64,000 bases of DNA, from NCBI RefSeq assembly GCF_000701345.1, contig NZ_JNIJ01000005.1:62001-126000 (forward strand), in the 5' to 3' direction. The position numbers and the translations under genes were made by a program. The notes under the pieces are model-generated. The model saw only the letters and a list, made by a program, of their open reading frames with translations. It made no database searches and was not told the origin of the DNA. Shown in pieces: positions 28,968 to 39,048 of the stretch (the first letter of the stretch is position 1; each line of letters begins with the position of its first letter). The DNA comes from Bradyrhizobium sp. URHD0069 (lineage in GTDB: Bacteria; Pseudomonadota; Alphaproteobacteria; Rhizobiales; Xanthobacteraceae).

Positions 28968-30290
28968 ATGCTTACTCGATTGACTGACGATATAGCTCCG
29001 CCTCTCAGCCGCCGTCGCTGGCTGGCGGTGACCGCTGGTCTGGCTTTGGGCTTGGCCGCGCTTACGACCGCGAAAGCGGCGGACGACACCATCAAGGTCG
29101 GCGTTCTTCACTCGCTCTCCGGCACCATGGCCATCAGCGAAACCACGCTCAAGGATACGATTCTCTTCCTGATCGACGAGCAGAACAAGAAGGGCGGCGT
29201 TCTCGGCAAGAAGCTCGAAGCCGTGGTCGTCGACCCCGCATCAAACTGGCCGCTGTTCGCGGAAAAAGCCCGTGAATTGATCACCAAGGACAAGGTGTCC
29301 GTCGTGTTCGGCTGCTGGACTTCGGTGTCGCGCAAGTCCGTGCTGCCGGTGTTCAAGGAATTGAACTCGATCCTGTTCTATCCCGTGCAGTACGAGGGCG
29401 AAGAGAGCGAACGCAACGTATTCTATACCGGCGCTGCGCCGAACCAGCAGGCGATCCCTGCCGTCGACTACCTGATGAAGGACGAAAAGGTGAAGCGCTG
29501 GGTGCTGGCCGGCACCGACTACGTCTATCCGCGCACCACCAACAAGATCCTCGAAGCCTACTTGAAGTCGAAAGGCGTCAAGCAGGAAGACATCATGATC
29601 AACTACACGCCGTTCGGTCATAGCGATTGGCAGACGATCGTGGCCGACATCAAGAAGTTCGGATCGACCGGCAAGAAGACCGCGGTGGTCTCGACCATCA
29701 ACGGTGACGCCAACGTTCCCTTCTACAAGGAACTCGGCAACCAAGGCGTCAAGGCGACCGACATTCCGGTTGTCGCGTTTTCGGTCGGAGAAGAGGAGCT
29801 CGCCGGCATCGACACCAAGCCGCTGCTCGGCCATCTCGCGGCCTGGAACTACTTCCAGTCGATCAAGACCCCGGAGAACGAGAAGTTCATCAAGGCGTGG
29901 CAGGCCTACACCAAGAATCCGAAGCGCGTGACCAACGATCCGATGGAAGCGCACGTCATCGGCTTCGAGATGTGGGTGAAGGCGGTGGAGAAGGCGAAGT
30001 CGGTCGACGCCGACAAGGTGATCGACGCTCTGCCCGGCATCGAAGCCAAGAACCTGACCGGCGGCACCTCGAAGATGCTTCCGAACCATCATATCACCAA
30101 GCCGGTATTCATTGGCGAGATCAAAGCCAACGGCCAGTTCGACGTGGTGTGGAAGACCCCGGGCCTGGCTGCCGGCGATGCATGGTCGAAGGAACTTGAC
30201 GGTTCCAAGGACCTGATCGGCGACTGGGTCGGCAAGAAGTGCGGCAACTACAACACCAAGACCAGCAAGTGCGGCGGTCAGGGCTCCTGA
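28968..30290 (+). CDS. urtA: urea ABC transporter substrate-binding protein UrtA
   Basis: Periplasmic urea/short amide receptor of 440 residues. It has a Tat-type signal (SRRRWLAVTAGLALGLAAL, cut after TAKA), then DDTIKVGVLHSLSGTMAISE, the usual start of Livmat/UrtA receptors. Other family stretches are VVFGCWTSVSRKSVLPVF near 125 and FYPVQYEGEESERNVFYTGAAPNQ near 150. The last 20 residues carry two Cys (KKCGNYN, SKCGG). It is the first gene of the operon behind a sigma-54 type promoter; a hairpin follows, which may limit read-through and keep receptor mRNA in excess. Confidence 0.96.
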   Translation: MLTRLTDDIAPPLSRRRWLAVTAGLALGLAALTTAKAADDTIKVGVLHSLSGTMAISETTLKDTILFLIDEQNKKGGVLGKKLEAVVVDPASNWPLFAEKARELITKDKVSVVFGCWTSVSRKSVLPVFKELNSILFYPVQYEGEESERNVFYTGAAPNQQAIPAVDYLMKDEKVKRWVLAGTDYVYPRTTNKILEAYLKSKGVKQEDIMINYTPFGHSDWQTIVADIKKFGSTGKKTAVVSTINGDANVPFYKELGNQGVKATDIPVVAFSVGEEELAGIDTKPLLGHLAAWNYFQSIKTPENEKFIKAWQAYTKNPKRVTNDPMEAHVIGFEMWVKAVEKAKSVDADKVIDALPGIEAKNLTGGTSKMLPNHHITKPVFIGEIKANGQFDVVWKTPGLAAGDAWSKELDGSKDLIGDWVGKKCGNYNTKTSKCGGQGS

Positions 30291-30317
30291 TTGATCCCTG
30301 AGTCCAACCAAACCAGG

Positions 30318-30347
30318 GAAGGCGGCGATATCTGCCGCCTTCCTTTT
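30318..30347 (+). terminator. intercistronic hairpin between urtA and urtB
   Basis: Nine-base stem GAAGGCGGC/GCCGCCTTC with a seven-base loop, then CTTTT. It probably acts as a partial terminator or mRNA 3'-end stabiliser, since the rest of the operon has no other visible promoter. Confidence 0.65.
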
Positions 30348-30367
30348 GCTGCTGCCGGGGTCATCCA

Positions 30368-31981
30368 GTGCTCACCAAGGTCTTTCGAAAGTTCCGCGTA
30401 CTCCCATTCGCGGTGTTGCTAGTTCTTGCAACCGGCCTGCCTGTCATGGCCGGGCTGTTCGAAGACGCGGTCGGTAAATTCGCAAATGACGAGTTCTCCG
30501 ACACCGAAGAAGCCATAGGTGCGATCGCCACCAGCGGCAATCCGCTGGCCTATCCGATCATCAGCGCGCTCCAGGACGGACGGTTGATGGCCGATCCCGA
30601 TACCAAGAAAGTTTATGTCACCGAGCCCGACGGCAAGAGCATCGACGCCACGACCGGCGCGCCGGTTGCTGGCGTACCCGATAGCGCCGCTGCCGTTCGC
30701 CTCAACAACCGCCTGCGTCGCACCGTCGAGGCGGCACTCGGCGGCTTGACGCTGCTATCGCCCGACCCCGCCAAGCGAATCCAGGCCGCGCAATCGGTTT
30801 TCAAGACCCACGACGCGACCATGCTTCCCGTGATCGACGGCGCGCTCCAGAAGGAAACCAACAAGGGCGCCAAACTGGCATTCACCGAAGCCCGCGCGGC
30901 GATCCTGCTATTCAAGGAAGATGCTACCGACGCGGAAAAGCTTGAGGCCATCGCCACCATCAAGGCGCGCGGCGATCAGGAAGCGCTGGCGCTCTTGACC
31001 GGGTTGAGCGGAGACCAGCCGCCGGCGATCGCGCGTGCCGCCGCCAATGCGACCTCGACCATCCAGAGTAGCCTCGCGATGTGGTCCGCCGTGCAGAACG
31101 CCTGGTACGGCCTGTCGCTCGGCTCGGTTCTGCTGCTCGCGGCAATCGGCCTCGCCATCACCTTCGGAGTGATGGGCGTCATCAACATGGCCCATGGCGA
31201 GATGGTCATGATCGGGGCCTATGTCACCTTCGTGGTGCAGGAAACCATCCGCACCAGTTTTCCCGGACTGTTCGACTATTCGCTGCTGATGGCCGTGCCA
31301 TTGGCTTTCATCGTCGCCGGCGCGATCGGTATCCTGATCGAGCGCAGCATCATCCGCTTTCTCTACGGCCGCCCGCTGGAAACGCTGCTGGCGACATGGG
31401 GCTTGTCGCTGGTCTTGCAACAAGCGGTGCGCACCATGTTCGGTCCGACCAACCGCGAGGTCGGGAATCCCTCCTGGATGAGCGGCGCGTTCGAGCTCGG
31501 ACAGATCACGATTACCTATAACCGGCTGTGGATTCTCTGCTTCACACTTGCGGTGTTCGCCATCCTGCTGGTCATGCTGCGCTACACGGCGCTGGGGCTT
31601 GAGATGCGCGCGGTCACGCAAAACCGCAGGATGGCGGCGTCGATGGGAATTGCGACCTCGCGCGTCGATGCGCTGACGTTCGGGCTGGGCTCCGGCATCG
31701 CCGGGATCGCCGGCGTGGCGCTATCGCAGATCGACAACGTCAGTCCCAATCTCGGCCAGAGCTATATCATCGACTCCTTCATGGTCGTGGTGTTCGGCGG
31801 GGTCGGCAATCTCTGGGGCACGCTGGTCGGCGCCTTCACGCTCGGCATCGCCAACAAGTTCCTGGAGCCGGTCGCCGGCGCCGTGCTCGGCAAGATCGCT
31901 ATTCTGGTTCTCATCATCCTGTTCATTCAGAAACGCCCGCGCGGCCTGTTCGCGCTCAAAGGGCGGGCGGTGGAAGCATGA
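30368..31981 (+). CDS. urtB: urea ABC transporter permease UrtB
   Basis: A 537-residue permease. A signal-like helix (about 12-28) precedes a periplasmic domain of roughly 200 residues that is particular to UrtB, then about eight membrane helices of the LivH type (from about 245). Typical segments are GVMGVINMAHGEMVMIGAYV near 265 and FGPTNREVGNPSW near 360. The start is a GTG at 30368. The stop overlaps the urtC start by 4 bases. Confidence 0.94.
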   Translation: MLTKVFRKFRVLPFAVLLVLATGLPVMAGLFEDAVGKFANDEFSDTEEAIGAIATSGNPLAYPIISALQDGRLMADPDTKKVYVTEPDGKSIDATTGAPVAGVPDSAAAVRLNNRLRRTVEAALGGLTLLSPDPAKRIQAAQSVFKTHDATMLPVIDGALQKETNKGAKLAFTEARAAILLFKEDATDAEKLEAIATIKARGDQEALALLTGLSGDQPPAIARAAANATSTIQSSLAMWSAVQNAWYGLSLGSVLLLAAIGLAITFGVMGVINMAHGEMVMIGAYVTFVVQETIRTSFPGLFDYSLLMAVPLAFIVAGAIGILIERSIIRFLYGRPLETLLATWGLSLVLQQAVRTMFGPTNREVGNPSWMSGAFELGQITITYNRLWILCFTLAVFAILLVMLRYTALGLEMRAVTQNRRMAASMGIATSRVDALTFGLGSGIAGIAGVALSQIDNVSPNLGQSYIIDSFMVVVFGGVGNLWGTLVGAFTLGIANKFLEPVAGAVLGKIAILVLIILFIQKRPRGLFALKGRAVEA

Positions 31982-33147
31982 TGCCGCACGTGCTCACGCG
32001 CTCGCTGGATCGCAGCGCGACCGTATTTTTGGGCGTGGTGGCGGCCGCGGGCGTGCTGATCCCGCTGTCAAACCTGCTATTACCGGCGGCTTCCGGATTG
32101 CAGGTGCCGACTTACCTGGTGGCACTGTTCGGAAAATATGTTTGCTACGCCATTCTGGCGCTCGCGATCGATCTGATCTGGGGTTATTGCGGCATTCTCT
32201 CGCTCGGCCACGGCGCGTTCTTCGCGCTCGGCGGCTACGCCATGGGCATGTATCTGATGCGCCAGGTCGGCAGCCGCGGCGTCTACGGCAATCCGATCCT
32301 GCCCGACTTCATGGTGTTCCTGAATTACCCAGGCCTGCCATGGTACTGGTACGGTTTTGATATGTTCTGGTTCGCAGCGCTGATGGTGCTGGTCGTGCCG
32401 GGCCTGCTGGCGTTCTGCTTCGGCTGGCTGGCGTTTCGTTCCCGCGTCACCGGCGTCTATCTCTCGATCATCACACAGGCGATGACCTACGCGTTCTTGC
32501 TGGCGTTCTTCCGCAACGATTTCGGCTTCGGCGGCAACAATGGCCTCACCGATTTCAAGGATATTTTGGGCTTTAGCGTGCAGGCCGACGGCACGCGCGC
32601 GGCGTTGTTCGCGCTGAGCTGTCTGGCGCTGATCATCGGCTTTCTGATCTGCCGCGCGGTGGTGACGTCGAAACTCGGCAAGGTCTTGATCGCGGTGCGC
32701 GACGCCGAATCCCGCACGCGGTTTCTTGGCTACCGCGTCGAGTCCTACAAGCTGTTCGTATTCACGCTGTCGGCCTGCATGGCCGGCGTCGCCGGCGCGC
32801 TCTACGTGCCGCAGGTCGGCATCATCAATCCCGGCGAATTCGCGCCCGGCAATTCGATTGAAGCCGTAATCTGGGTCGCCGTCGGCGGCCGCGGCACGCT
32901 GATCGGCGCGGCGCTGGGTGCCGTCGTCGTCAACTACGCGAAGACCGTATTCACGTCCGGTCCGCTGGCGCCGTACTGGCTGTTCATGCTGGGCGCGCTG
33001 TTCATCCTGGTGACGCTGCTGCTGCCGAAGGGAATTGTCGGCACCTTCAATGCCTGGTGGGAGCCCTGGAAGGCGCAACGCATCACAGAAAATGCCGTCA
33101 GCGCCGCTCGCGAAGACGGCATCAGCGAACCGAAGATGGCGGAGTGA
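31978..33147 (+). CDS. urtC: urea ABC transporter permease UrtC
   Basis: LivM-type permease of 389 residues with about ten helices. Marks are DLIWGYCGILSLGHGAFFALGGYAMGMYL near 60-90 and the cytoplasmic loop VLIAVRDAESRTRFLGYRVE near 240, which contacts the ATPases. It is coupled to urtB by an ATGA overlap, and urtD begins 4 bases after its stop. Confidence 0.95.
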   Translation: MMPHVLTRSLDRSATVFLGVVAAAGVLIPLSNLLLPAASGLQVPTYLVALFGKYVCYAILALAIDLIWGYCGILSLGHGAFFALGGYAMGMYLMRQVGSRGVYGNPILPDFMVFLNYPGLPWYWYGFDMFWFAALMVLVVPGLLAFCFGWLAFRSRVTGVYLSIITQAMTYAFLLAFFRNDFGFGGNNGLTDFKDILGFSVQADGTRAALFALSCLALIIGFLICRAVVTSKLGKVLIAVRDAESRTRFLGYRVESYKLFVFTLSACMAGVAGALYVPQVGIINPGEFAPGNSIEAVIWVAVGGRGTLIGAALGAVVVNYAKTVFTSGPLAPYWLFMLGALFILVTLLLPKGIVGTFNAWWEPWKAQRITENAVSAAREDGISEPKMAE

Positions 33148-33151
33148 GCGC

Positions 33152-33913
33152 ATGAACGTCATGGACACCCGCGCCACATCCGCGCTGCTCTATCTCGACG
33201 GCGTGCATGTCTCGTTCGACGGCTTTCACGCCATCAACAATCTTTCGCTGACGCTGGCGCCCGGCGAGATGCGCGCCATCATCGGCCCCAATGGCGCCGG
33301 CAAGACCACGATGATGGACATCATCACGGGCAAGACCAAGCCGGACGAGGGCGAGGTGCTGTTCGACGGCATCACCGACCTGACCCGGCTCGACGAGGCG
33401 CGGATCGCCGAACTCGGGATCGGCCGGAAATTCCAAAAGCCGACGGTGTTCGAGAGCCAGACCATCGAGGACAATTTGCTGCTGGCGCTCAATGTCGATC
33501 ACAGCGTGAAGGGCACGCTGTTCTGGCGCGAGACCAGGGCTGAAACCGAACGCATCGAGCACGTGCTGGAAACCATTCGCCTGACCGAAGCGCGCAATCG
33601 TCTGGCCGGAAGCCTGTCGCACGGCCAGAAGCAATGGCTGGAGATCGGTATGCTGCTGGCGCAGGATCCGAAACTGCTGCTGGTCGACGAGCCGGTCGCC
33701 GGCATGACCGACGTCGAAACCCACCAGACCGCCGAACTGCTGAAGCAAATCAACAAGGACAAGACGGTGATGGTCGTCGAACACGACATGACCTTTGTCC
33801 GCGAACTCGGCGTCAAGGTGACCTGCCTGCACGAGGGTTCGGTGCTGGCCGAAGGAACCATCGATCAGGTTTCGTCGAACGAACGGGTGATCGAAGTGTA
33901 TCTGGGACGGTAG
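33152..33913 (+). CDS. urtD: urea ABC transporter ATP-binding protein UrtD
   Basis: A 253-residue LivG-type ATPase. It has Walker A GPNGAGKTT (about 43-51), the Q-loop region FQKPTVFESQTIEDNL, signature LSHGQKQWLEIGM and Walker B LLLVDEPVAGM, then the switch His in VVEHDMTFVRELG. The signature reads LSHGQ rather than LSGGQ, as is usual for UrtD. The ATG at 33152 follows a GGAG-like site; an in-frame ATG at 33035 lies inside urtC and is not the start. Confidence 0.95.
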   Translation: MNVMDTRATSALLYLDGVHVSFDGFHAINNLSLTLAPGEMRAIIGPNGAGKTTMMDIITGKTKPDEGEVLFDGITDLTRLDEARIAELGIGRKFQKPTVFESQTIEDNLLLALNVDHSVKGTLFWRETRAETERIEHVLETIRLTEARNRLAGSLSHGQKQWLEIGMLLAQDPKLLLVDEPVAGMTDVETHQTAELLKQINKDKTVMVVEHDMTFVRELGVKVTCLHEGSVLAEGTIDQVSSNERVIEVYLGR

Positions 33914-33916
33914 CGG

Positions 33917-34612
33917 ATGCTGAAGGTCGACAACATCAACCTCTACTACGGTGCGGCCCAGGCGCTGCGCGGCGTCTCGATCTCGGCCGAACCCGGCAAG
34001 GTGACCTGTGTGCTCGGCCGTAACGGAGTCGGCAAGACCAGCCTCTTGCGCGCGATGGTCGGCCAATACCCGATTGCCAGCGGCTCGATCACCTTCGATG
34101 GCGCCGACATCTCGGATCTTAGGCCCTATGAGCGGGCGCGGCGCGGCATCGGTTTCGTGCCGCAGGGCCGCGAGATTTTTCCGCTGCTGACGGTAGAGGA
34201 AAATCTCAGGACTGGCTTTGGACCGTTGAAGCGCGACGATCGCCATATTCCCGATGACGTGTTCTCGCTGTTTCCGGTGCTGCAATCGATGTTGGGGCGC
34301 CGCGGCGGCGACCTGTCCGGCGGCCAGCAGCAGCAACTTGCGATCGGGCGCGCCTTGGTTATGCGGCCAAAATTGCTGCTGCTGGATGAGCCGACCGAGG
34401 GCATTCAGCCGTCGATCATCAAGGACATCGGGCGCGCGATTTCGTATCTGCGCAACCTGGGCAACATCGCGATCGTTCTTGTCGAACAATATCTCGACTT
34501 TGCCTGCGAGCTCGGCGACAACTTCTCGGTCATGGACCGGGGCGCCGTGAAATATGTCTGCGATCGCAGCACTCTCGATCCCTGCGAAATCAGTCGCCAG
34601 ATGGCGCTCTAA
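33917..34612 (+). CDS. urtE: urea ABC transporter ATP-binding protein UrtE
   Basis: A 231-residue LivF-type ATPase and partner of UrtD. Walker A is GRNGVGKTS (about 34-42), signature LSGGQQQQLAIGRAL, Walker B LLLLDEPTEGIQPSI. It begins MLKVDNINLYYGAAQALRG, 3 bases after the urtD stop. The accessory urease gene ureD follows within about 30 bases, so urea import and hydrolysis are probably one transcript. Confidence 0.95.
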   Translation: MLKVDNINLYYGAAQALRGVSISAEPGKVTCVLGRNGVGKTSLLRAMVGQYPIASGSITFDGADISDLRPYERARRGIGFVPQGREIFPLLTVEENLRTGFGPLKRDDRHIPDDVFSLFPVLQSMLGRRGGDLSGGQQQQLAIGRALVMRPKLLLLDEPTEGIQPSIIKDIGRAISYLRNLGNIAIVLVEQYLDFACELGDNFSVMDRGAVKYVCDRSTLDPCEISRQMAL

Positions 34613-34642
34613 GATAGCTTTTTGACGCGGCTTTGGGGGCGG

Positions 34643-35479
34643 ATGCGGACTGATATCACCAGCACGGCTTCGACGATTTTCGCGGCCAACCGCGCCCGGG
34701 GCGCGGTGATGTTCGACGTACATCAAGTCGAGGGCGTCACCCGTCGCCGCCATCTGCATGAATCCGGCTCGCTGCGCGTCCGCTTCCCTTCGCCCGAAGC
34801 GGAGGGACTGTCGGCGGTTTTCGTCAACACAGCCGGTGGCATCGCCGGCGGCGATCGTTTCGATATCGACATCGCGGCGGGCGAAGGATCGCGTCTGGCG
34901 GTGACGACGGCGGCCGCTGAAAAGGTCTATCGGGCGGAGGGGCCGGCTGCGCAGGTCAATATCGCCCTGAAAGCTGCCGCGGGTTCGCACCTCGCGTGGC
35001 TGCCGCAGGAGACCATTTTGTTCGATCAGGCACGGGTGTCGCGCCGGATCGACATCGATCTTGCAGAAGGCGCCTCGCTCCTGCTCTGTGAAATCGTGGT
35101 GTTCGGACGCTCCGCGATGGGCGAACGAATGCTGCATGGCGAATTTATCGACCGCTGGCGGATGCGGCGCGGCGGCAGGCTGGTGTTTGCAGAGACCGTA
35201 CGGCTCGACGACGACATCGGCGACAAGCTTAGCAGACCGGCGATCGCAAAAGGTGGCGTGGCGGTCGGCACCGCGTTGATCGTGCCGGGCGACGAGGCGT
35301 TGGTACAACGCATTCAGGAGCTTTCGGAATCGTTCGGTGGAGAGGTCGGCGTGTCCGCCTGGAATGGGTTTGCAATGGCCCGCTTCTGTGCCCAAGATGC
35401 GGCTCGGCTTCGCGCCGATATGATGGCGGTGCTCGGCCGCGTCAGCGGTGCAGCGCTGCCGCGGCTGTGGCTCAATTAG
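34643..35479 (+). CDS. ureD: urease accessory protein UreD
   Basis: Scaffold that binds apo-urease and, with UreF and UreG, delivers nickel. The protein has 278 residues. Landmarks are ARGAVMFDVHQVEGVTRRR near the start, VFVNTAGGIAGGDRFDIDI near 60-80, TTAAAEKVYRAEG near 95, LPQETILFDQARVSR near 125 and IVVFGRSAMGE near 155. A TTG at 34622 opens the frame, but ATG 34643 follows a G-rich site and is preferred. Confidence 0.94.
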   Translation: MRTDITSTASTIFAANRARGAVMFDVHQVEGVTRRRHLHESGSLRVRFPSPEAEGLSAVFVNTAGGIAGGDRFDIDIAAGEGSRLAVTTAAAEKVYRAEGPAAQVNIALKAAAGSHLAWLPQETILFDQARVSRRIDIDLAEGASLLLCEIVVFGRSAMGERMLHGEFIDRWRMRRGGRLVFAETVRLDDDIGDKLSRPAIAKGGVAVGTALIVPGDEALVQRIQELSESFGGEVGVSAWNGFAMARFCAQDAARLRADMMAVLGRVSGAALPRLWLN

Positions 35480-35506
35480 GTCGGTCAAATTGGTTACAGT
35501 GCCCGC

Positions 35507-35809
35507 ATGAATCTGTCTCCCCGCGAAAAGGACAAGCTTCTGATCTCGATGGCCGCGATAGTGGCGCGGCGGCGGCTGGAGCGCGGCGTCAAGCTCAACC
35601 ACCCCGAGGCCATCGCCATCATTTCCGATTTCATCGTCGAGGGCGCGCGCGACGGCCGCACCGTGGCCGATCTGATGCAGGCCGGCGCGCAAGTGTTGAC
35701 CCGTGCCCAGGTGATGCAGGGCATTGCGGAAATGATCCACGACATTCAGGTCGAGGCGACGTTTCCGGACGGCACCAAGCTCGTCACCGTGCACGAGCCG
35801 ATCAGATGA
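35507..35809 (+). CDS. ureA: urease subunit gamma
   Basis: The 100-residue small subunit [20 protein letters not shown]... with [16 protein letters not shown] near 30-45, [18 protein letters not shown] near 58-75 and the C-terminal [15 protein letters not shown]. Length and sequence are standard. Its TGA overlaps the ATG of a 39-codon frame (35806), not that of ureB, which starts 113 bases later. Confidence 0.97.
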   Translation: MNLSPREKDKLLISMAAIVARRRLERGVKLNHPEAIAIISDFIVEGARDGRTVADLMQAGAQVLTRAQVMQGIAEMIHDIQVEATFPDGTKLVTVHEPIR

Positions 35810-35925
35810 AAACGTCATTCGGGGATGCGTTGCAGGCGCAGACCGGCAATCCAGAGGCAATTGATTTCGAGATTCCGGGTTCGGTCTTTGACGCGCCCCG
35901 AACGGCTGAGGAGAATGCACGATGA
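35806..35925 (+). CDS. 39-residue ORF derived from a palindromic repeat, coupled to ureA and ureB
   Basis: The frame starts in an ATGA overlap with the ureA stop and ends in an ATGA overlap with the ureB start, so ribosomes could run through ureA, this ORF and ureB by termination-reinitiation. The peptide begins [15 protein letters not shown] and ends RTAEENAR. I know no family for it. Its DNA is a diverged copy of the 96-bp repeat at 1709-1804 (for example GAGATTCCGGGTTCG is identical). It was most likely created when that repeat inserted between ureA and ureB. Whether the peptide itself does anything is unknown; preserving coupling may be its only role. Confidence 0.5.
   Translation: MKTSFGDALQAQTGNPEAIDFEIPGSVFDAPRTAEENAR
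35814..35903. repeat. REP-like palindromic repeat inside the urease operon
   Basis: Compared with 1709-1804 it shares, in order, GTCATTC, GGGG, AATCCAGAG, the 15-mer GAGATTCCGGGTTCG and CGCCCCG, over the same length of about 90 bases. The hairpin arms are weakened by mutations, as expected of an old insertion under selection to keep the frame open. Confidence 0.7.
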
Positions 35926-36227
35926 TTCCCGGCGAGATGTTCATCAAGGACGGCGAGATCGAACTCAATGCCGGCCGCAAGACCGTGACGCTCACGATTG
36001 CCAACTCCGGCGATCGTCCGATCCAGGTCGGCTCGCACTATCATTTCTTCGAGACCAACCCGGCGCTGAAGTTCGACCGCCGACGCGCCCGCGGCATGCG
36101 GCTCGACATCGCGGCCGGCACCGCGGTGCGGTTCGAGCCGGGGCAAACCCGCGACGTGCAACTGGTGGCGGTCGCCGGCAAGCGCGTCATCTACGGTTTT
36201 CGCGGCGATGTGATGGGGAAGCTGTAG
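35922..36227 (+). CDS. ureB: urease subunit beta
   Basis: A 101-residue subunit starting [19 protein letters not shown], with [21 protein letters not shown] near 25-45, [12 protein letters not shown] and the C-terminal [11 protein letters not shown]. Its length is normal for separate beta subunits. It is followed after only 4 bases by an HD-domain gene rather than by ureC. Confidence 0.97.
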   Translation: MIPGEMFIKDGEIELNAGRKTVTLTIANSGDRPIQVGSHYHFFETNPALKFDRRRARGMRLDIAAGTAVRFEPGQTRDVQLVAVAGKRVIYGFRGDVMGKL

Positions 36228-36231
36228 GGCG

Positions 36232-36771
36232 ATGCTGTCAGCCTTGCGTCTCGTTTCCGAAGCTGCCGACCTCGCGGCGCGCCGTCACAGCGGCCAGCAG
36301 CGCAAGGGGCGCGGCAATGAGCCTTATGTCAATCACCTCGCCGAGGTCGCGAACTTGCTTTCGATAGCGACCGAAGGGAAAGACGCCGAGCTTGTGGCGG
36401 CCAGCTGGCTGCACGACACCATCGAGGACACGGAAACCACCCATCAAGAACTGGCAAGGACGTTCGGCGAGCGCGTCGCAGCACTCGTGGTCGAGGTGAC
36501 TGACGATATGACCTTGCCAAAGCACGAGCGCCGGCGAAGGCAGATTATCGACGCGCCACAAAAATCGCCGGGAGCCAGGCTGATCAAGATTGCCGACAAG
36601 ATCAGCAATATTCGCGCACGCATTGTGCCTCAACCGAACCAGGACGAGCGCGACGATCTGATCGACTATCTCGCCTGGGCCGAGAAGGTGGTCGCGGGAT
36701 GCCGCGGCAGCAACGCGGTGCTCGACCGGATGTTCGACGAGACCGTAAGGGCAGCAAGGAGCGCGCTTTGA
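36232..36771 (+). CDS. MESH1-like small alarmone hydrolase (HD domain), within the urease operon
   Basis: A 179-residue HD phosphohydrolase of the RelA/SpoT-hydrolase (RSH) family, hydrolase domain only. The Mn-binding residues fall at His35 (YVNH), His61-Asp62 (WLHDTIEDT) and Asp122 (KIADK), the same positions I recall for animal MESH1. The block [18 protein letters not shown], then [18 protein letters not shown], is strongly MESH1-like. Such enzymes remove the 3'-diphosphate of (p)ppGpp, and MESH1 also acts on NADPH. There is no synthetase, TGS or ACT domain. It lies between ureB and ureC with 4-base spacing to ureB, so it is co-expressed with urease. Confidence 0.85.
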   Translation: MLSALRLVSEAADLAARRHSGQQRKGRGNEPYVNHLAEVANLLSIATEGKDAELVAASWLHDTIEDTETTHQELARTFGERVAALVVEVTDDMTLPKHERRRRQIIDAPQKSPGARLIKIADKISNIRARIVPQPNQDERDDLIDYLAWAEKVVAGCRGSNAVLDRMFDETVRAARSAL

Positions 36772-36789
36772 CTACGACGTGCTCAACCC

Positions 36790-36821
36790 CCTCCCTAACC
36801 CTGCCCCGCAAGCGGGCAGGG
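36790..36821. repeat. short palindromic repeat ahead of ureC
   Basis: CTCCCTAACCCTGCCC, a short loop, then GCGGGCAGGGA forms a hairpin of about 10 pairs with one bulge. It resembles a common intergenic repeat of this bacterial group and lies 24 bases before ureC. Confidence 0.5.
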
Positions 36822-36844
36822 AACATTTCCGCCGATGGAGCGCG

Positions 36845-38560
<1,716 letters not shown>

Positions 38561-38570
38561 CGCGCGGTCA

Positions 38571-38672
38571 GCAAAAGTGGGTAGCGGTTTTGCGTTCGAC
38601 CTCGCTCTAGATGTTAAATGGGCCCATGATCTTGTCGCCAAACCGCTCACACTTCGGTGGATCATGCGCTAT
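38571..38672. repeat. dispersed palindromic repeat downstream of ureC
   Basis: It contains CAGCAAAAGTGGGTAGCGG then TTTTGCG, and an inverted partner near 38640-38670 (CAAACCGCTCACACTTC, ATCATGCGC). A shorter relative is at 50788-50816. This family is common in Bradyrhizobium intergenic DNA. Confidence 0.55.
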
Positions 38673-38720
38673 GGTCCTTCCGGCATCTCAAAGCCACAAC
38701 AAAAGACCGGGAGGACTTTC

Positions 38721-39020
38721 GTGATTTATGTCGTTGCCACGCTGACCGTGAAACCTGAAACTCGCGCCGAGTTCATCGCCGCCGCGACTGCCTGCATCGA
38801 GGAAACCCGCAAAGAGGCTGGCAATATTGCCTATGACCTGCATGAAAGCGTCACCGATCCGGCCAAAATGGTGTTCGTCGAGCAATGGGAAAATGCCGAG
38901 GCGCTGGTGCCGCACCGCAGCGCCGAGCACATGAAAACGTTCGGCCGCGTTGCCGTGAAATGCATGTCGGCCCCACCCAGGATCGAGGTGATTACGCCCG
39001 AAAAAGTCGACGTCCGCTAA
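38721..39020 (+). CDS. antibiotic biosynthesis monooxygenase (ABM) domain protein, first copy
   Basis: A 99-residue dimeric ferredoxin-like-fold protein (YgiN/ABM family quinol monooxygenase type). It reads IYVVATLTVKPETRAEF, ACIEETRKEAGNIAYDLHES near 30-48 and VFVEQWENAEALVPHRSAEHM near 58-80, the last carrying the family W and H-H pattern. It starts with GTG at 38721, 5 bases after GGGAGGA. The substrate is unknown. It sits between ureC and ureE and is followed 28 bases later by a paralogue. Confidence 0.85.
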   Translation: MIYVVATLTVKPETRAEFIAAATACIEETRKEAGNIAYDLHESVTDPAKMVFVEQWENAEALVPHRSAEHMKTFGRVAVKCMSAPPRIEVITPEKVDVR

Positions 39021-39048
39021 TCAAGAAAAAAACCGGGAGACCAATCCA

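Noticed and set aside
35806..35925. Reading the 39-codon frame as a known urease subunit or leader peptide
   Set aside because: Its sequence follows the palindromic repeat and matches no urease protein I know, so it is reported as repeat-derived instead.
33122..36004. Very long open frame (about 960 codons) on the minus strand, antisense to urtD, urtE, ureD and ureA
   Set aside because: High-GC codon bias on the plus strand leaves the opposite frame open; all four plus-strand genes are clearly real and the antisense product has no family features.
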